DNA of 7,447 nucleotides, from contig CAZVSU010000098.1 of the NCBI GenBank assembly GCA_964629645.1, positions 1-7,447 of the forward strand. Direction: 5' to 3'. The position numbers and the translations under genes are program-made. Positions 5,132 to 7,447 of this stretch are shown here, in pieces; position 1 is the first letter of the stretch, and each line of letters begins with the position of its first letter. The notes beneath the pieces were generated by a model that made no database searches, was not told the origin of the DNA, and was given only the letters and a program-made list of their open reading frames with translations. The DNA comes from JAAKFL01 sp964629645 (lineage in GTDB: Bacteria; Chlamydiota; Chlamydiia; Chlamydiales; SLFE01).

Positions 5132-6211
5132 GTGAGCAAACTGAAAATCGAAGACATTCATGTGCCGGGTTACGAGAAGGTGATTCGCGCTGTTCACGAA
5201 GCCTCGGGATTGAAGTGCATGATCGCCATCCACGACACCACCCTTGGACCTGCTCTCGGGGGAACCCGGATATATCCCTACCGGAGCGAAGAGGACGCGC
5301 TCAACGACGTCTTGAACTTAGCAAAAGCCATGACCTTCAAATCGGCCCTTGCCGAAACGGGTTTGGGGGGTGGAAAGGGGGTGATCATTGCCGATCCCGA
5401 AACAGAAAAAACCCCCGAACTTCTGCATGCCTATGCCGAAGTGATCAACACCCTCAAAGGACGCTACATCGCTGCCGAAGACATGGGGTCGACCATTTAC
5501 GACGTTGCGCTTATGCGGGAAAAAACGCCTTATGTTGCGGCGCTGCCGACTCGGGGAAGCAGCGGCGATCCCTCCCGGTTTACAGCCCGCGGCGTCTGTT
5601 TGGGGATCAAAGCGGCTGCGCTTAGTGTGTGGGGATCGGATGATCTGACGGGTAAAAAAATTGCCATTCAAGGTCTCGGTAGTGTGGGTGCAAAACTGGC
5701 GCGTCACCTTTTTTGGGAAGGAGCCCTTCTGTTTGTGTCCGATCTTGACGAGAGGCAAATCGAGACGACCTGCCATGAATACAGCGCAATTTCTGTTCCT
5801 CCCGAAGACCTTTTCGGCGTGGAATGCGACGTGTTCTCTCCTTGCGCTTTCGGAGGGATTTTGACTGAAGCGTCGCTTCCGGAATTGCGCGCTGCAGTGA
5901 TTGCCGGTTCTGCCAATAATCAGTTGTCTGAGGAGTCGGTGGGCAAAAGCCTCATGAAAAGCGGGAGGCTGTATGCGCCCGATTTTGTTGTCAATGCCGG
6001 GGGCATTATCAACGCCTCTTGCGAATTTGATGAAGGGGGCTATTGCGCGCGCAAAGCAATGGCGATGACAAACAAAATTTACGAGACGCTCCTGTCAATT
6101 TTCAAAACGAGTCAAAAAGAGGGGATCCCCACTGTGCAAGTCGCCATGGACTTAGCCGCCTACAAATTGAAAAACAAAATTGGCAAACGAAAAAAAGCAC
6201 TTCCTTTTTAG
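5132..6211 (+). CDS. ldh: Leu/Phe/Val-type amino acid dehydrogenase (leucine dehydrogenase)
   Basis: An NAD-linked oxidoreductase that reversibly deaminates branched-chain amino acids to 2-oxo acids in the cytoplasm. The 359-aa product has both domains of the Glu/Leu/Phe/Val dehydrogenase family. The N-terminal substrate domain has LGPALGGTR (38-46), Lys70 and the catalytic Lys82 in GLGGGKGVI, and Asp117 in AAEDMGS. The Rossmann fold has GLGSVG (181-186) with Asp204 at the end of the second strand, fitting NAD over NADP. Later motifs are AGSANNQL (258-265) and VVNAGGIIN (286-294). Length matches leucine dehydrogenases (about 350-365 aa). The C-terminus is lysine-rich (NKIGKRKK). The start is GTG 5132, the first usable codon after TAG at 5117-5119, with no clear ribosome site. 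Chlamydiae are known to carry a leucine dehydrogenase. Substrate preference among Leu, Val and Phe is not decided by sequence. Confidence 0.92.
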   Translation: MSKLKIEDIHVPGYEKVIRAVHEASGLKCMIAIHDTTLGPALGGTRIYPYRSEEDALNDVLNLAKAMTFKSALAETGLGGGKGVIIADPETEKTPELLHAYAEVINTLKGRYIAAEDMGSTIYDVALMREKTPYVAALPTRGSSGDPSRFTARGVCLGIKAAALSVWGSDDLTGKKIAIQGLGSVGAKLARHLFWEGALLFVSDLDERQIETTCHEYSAISVPPEDLFGVECDVFSPCAFGGILTEASLPELRAAVIAGSANNQLSEESVGKSLMKSGRLYAPDFVVNAGGIINASCEFDEGGYCARKAMAMTNKIYETLLSIFKTSQKEGIPTVQVAMDLAAYKLKNKIGKRKKALPF

Positions 6212-6220
6212 TTTTTTCTT

Positions 6221-6242
6221 GTGGTACCCTCTAACCACTTTT
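6221..6242 (+). terminator. weak hairpin after the dehydrogenase gene
   Basis: A perfect 5-bp stem, GTGGT at 6221-6225 and ACCAC at 6234-6238, with an 8-nt loop, followed by TTTT (6239-6242). It starts 10 nt after the dehydrogenase stop and lies just before argS. The short stem makes it a weak intrinsic terminator at best. It may only reduce readthrough into argS, or it may be chance. Confidence 0.35.
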
Positions 6243-6259
6243 AACCCCGATTGAGTCCT

Positions 6260-7447
6260 ATGAAACCACCCCTTCATCTCTTACAAGAGTCCTTTAAAAA
6301 GGCGACGCTTGAAGCCTTTCCCGAGCTTGCAGAAGACGAGTTCGACATCGAAATCAAGCAGGCCACCCAAGCTGAATTCGGCCATTATCAATGCAATTCA
6401 GCGATGAGGCTTGGCAAACAACTCAAAACCGCCCCGAGAAAAGCGGCCGAATCGATCGCCTCTTACTTCGAAAAGAACCCCGTCTCCCTGATTCAAAAAC
6501 TCGAAGTGGCAGGGCCCGGATTCATTAACATCACACTCGATCCCGCCGAGGTGGGAAAGCTCGTCGTGCAGATGGAAAAAGACATAAGGCTCGGAATACC
6601 CCTGAGACCCGACCGGAAAAAAGTTGTGATCGACTTTTCATCCCCTAATATCGCAAAAGAAATGCATGTCGGCCATCTCAGGTCCACGGTCATCGGCGAT
6701 GCCCTGGCGCGCCTTTTCGAGTTTTTGGGCGACGATGTTCTTCGACTCAATCACGTCGGCGACTGGGGAACGGCTTTCGGCATGCTGATTGCCTATATGA
6801 AGGAGGAGACGCCTCACGTTTTAAGTGGAAAGGAAGAGACCGATCTTTCCCATCTTGTGGGGTGGTATAAGGCGGCGAAAAAGCGGTTTGACGACGATGA
6901 GGCATTCAAAAAACGGGCGCAGCTCGAGGTGGTCAAGCTTCAGAAAGGAGAAAGAGAGTCCTTGTCGGCATGGACGATTATATGCGACATTTCCCGCAAG
7001 GCGTACCAAGAGATTTACGATCTTCTCGATGTCTCTTTAGTCGAGCGCGGTGAATCCTTCTACAACCCCGAGCTGCAAAACATTGTCGATGAGCTGACAG
7101 AAAAGGGACTCGTCACCGATAGCGAGGGAGCGCAGTGTATTTTTTTAGACGGTTTTAAAAATCGGGACGGCGACCCTCTTCCTTTGATTGTCCAAAAGTC
7201 TGATGGAGGCTTCAACTATGCCACGACCGATCTCGCCGCCATTCGCCACCGCATAAAAGACGAGGCGGGAGACCATCTGATTTATGTGACTGATGCCGGC
7301 CAGGGCACTCATTTCTCCATGATTTTTGCCGCAGCGGAAAAAGCGGGGTGGTTAAAACGGGATCAGGTCATTGTCGACCACGTCCCTTTTGGTCTTGTCT
7401 TAGGTCCCGACGGAAAAAAATTCCGCACCCGACATGAAAGGGTCCTG
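6260..7447 (+). CDS. argS: arginyl-tRNA synthetase, 5' part (runs off the window)
   Basis: ArgS is a class I aminoacyl-tRNA synthetase that attaches arginine to tRNA-Arg. From ATG 6260 the frame stays open to the last base, giving 396 of about 560-590 residues; the stop lies beyond the window. The N-terminal Add-1 domain covers about 1-95, with AEFGHYQCNSAM and VAGPGFINITL. The catalytic domain follows: DFSSPNIAKEMHVGHLRST, where HVGH at 136-139 is the HIGH signature, then HVGDWGTAFGMLIAYM, FNYATTDLAAIRHR and YVTDAGQGTHFSM. The final visible part, VLGPDGKKFRTR, is where the family's KMSK-equivalent loop lies; many ArgS proteins lack a classic KMSK. The anticodon-binding domain is not in the window. 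It lies 48 nt after the dehydrogenase gene, with no strong ribosome site before the ATG. Confidence 0.97.
   Translation, partial: MKPPLHLLQESFKKATLEAFPELAEDEFDIEIKQATQAEFGHYQCNSAMRLGKQLKTAPRKAAESIASYFEKNPVSLIQKLEVAGPGFINITLDPAEVGKLVVQMEKDIRLGIPLRPDRKKVVIDFSSPNIAKEMHVGHLRSTVIGDALARLFEFLGDDVLRLNHVGDWGTAFGMLIAYMKEETPHVLSGKEETDLSHLVGWYKAAKKRFDDDEAFKKRAQLEVVKLQKGERESLSAWTIICDISRKAYQEIYDLLDVSLVERGESFYNPELQNIVDELTEKGLVTDSEGAQCIFLDGFKNRDGDPLPLIVQKSDGGFNYATTDLAAIRHRIKDEAGDHLIYVTDAGQGTHFSMIFAAAEKAGWLKRDQVIVDHVPFGLVLGPDGKKFRTRHERVL

Noticed and set aside
5030..5233. Upstream extension of the DUF2709-like frame to a start at 5233
   Set aside because: It would run antisense through the first 102 bp of the dehydrogenase gene, and the added residues look like non-coding translation. 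ATG 5029 gives a sensible N-terminus.
5318..5776. 152-aa open frame on the minus strand
   Set aside because: Antisense to the well-supported dehydrogenase gene.

Overview
The window looks like part of a chromosome from an environmental (amoeba- or arthropod-associated) member of the Chlamydiae. This is inferred from gene content and not proven. The clues are a protein resembling the chlamydial DUF2709 family directly upstream of tsaE, an exonuclease with a C-terminal DUF3820-like domain, a leucine dehydrogenase, and an F-box-like protein of the kind known from amoeba symbionts such as Protochlamydia. Moderate GC would suit Waddlia or its relatives, but the species cannot be fixed from this sequence.

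Layout. (1) Positions 1-282 hold the decayed 3' end of an IS5-type transposase. (2) Positions 338-859 (minus) encode a 173-aa protein with an F-box-like helical motif and an acidic, serine-rich tail; this is the most unusual gene here. (3) A hairpin at 906-939 separates it from a compact minus-strand run of six genes. Read in transcription order, 5029 to 951, these are a DUF2709-like gene, tsaE, engB, a DnaQ-like exonuclease fused to DUF3820, pdxS and pdxT. Spacings are 37 nt, a tsaE/engB overlap, 9 nt, 5 nt and a pdxS/pdxT overlap, so they probably form one operon. (4) A 102-bp divergent intergenic region (5030-5131) separates this operon from (5) a plus-strand leucine-dehydrogenase-type gene (5132-6211) and (6) the 5' two thirds of argS (6260 to the window end).

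Function. The operon joins housekeeping jobs: tRNA t6A modification (TsaE), 50S subunit assembly (EngB) and 3'-5' exonuclease activity. Added at the end is de novo pyridoxal 5'-phosphate synthesis: PdxS makes PLP from pentose phosphate, triose phosphate and ammonia, and PdxT supplies the ammonia from glutamine. ArgS charges tRNA-Arg and the dehydrogenase interconverts branched-chain amino acids and their keto acids. The left end (transposase remnant plus F-box-like gene) reads as an accessory, host-interaction edge next to a conserved core. Several genes use GTG starts, and engB may use an even rarer start codon.

No rRNA, tRNA, CRISPR array or riboswitch was recognised.
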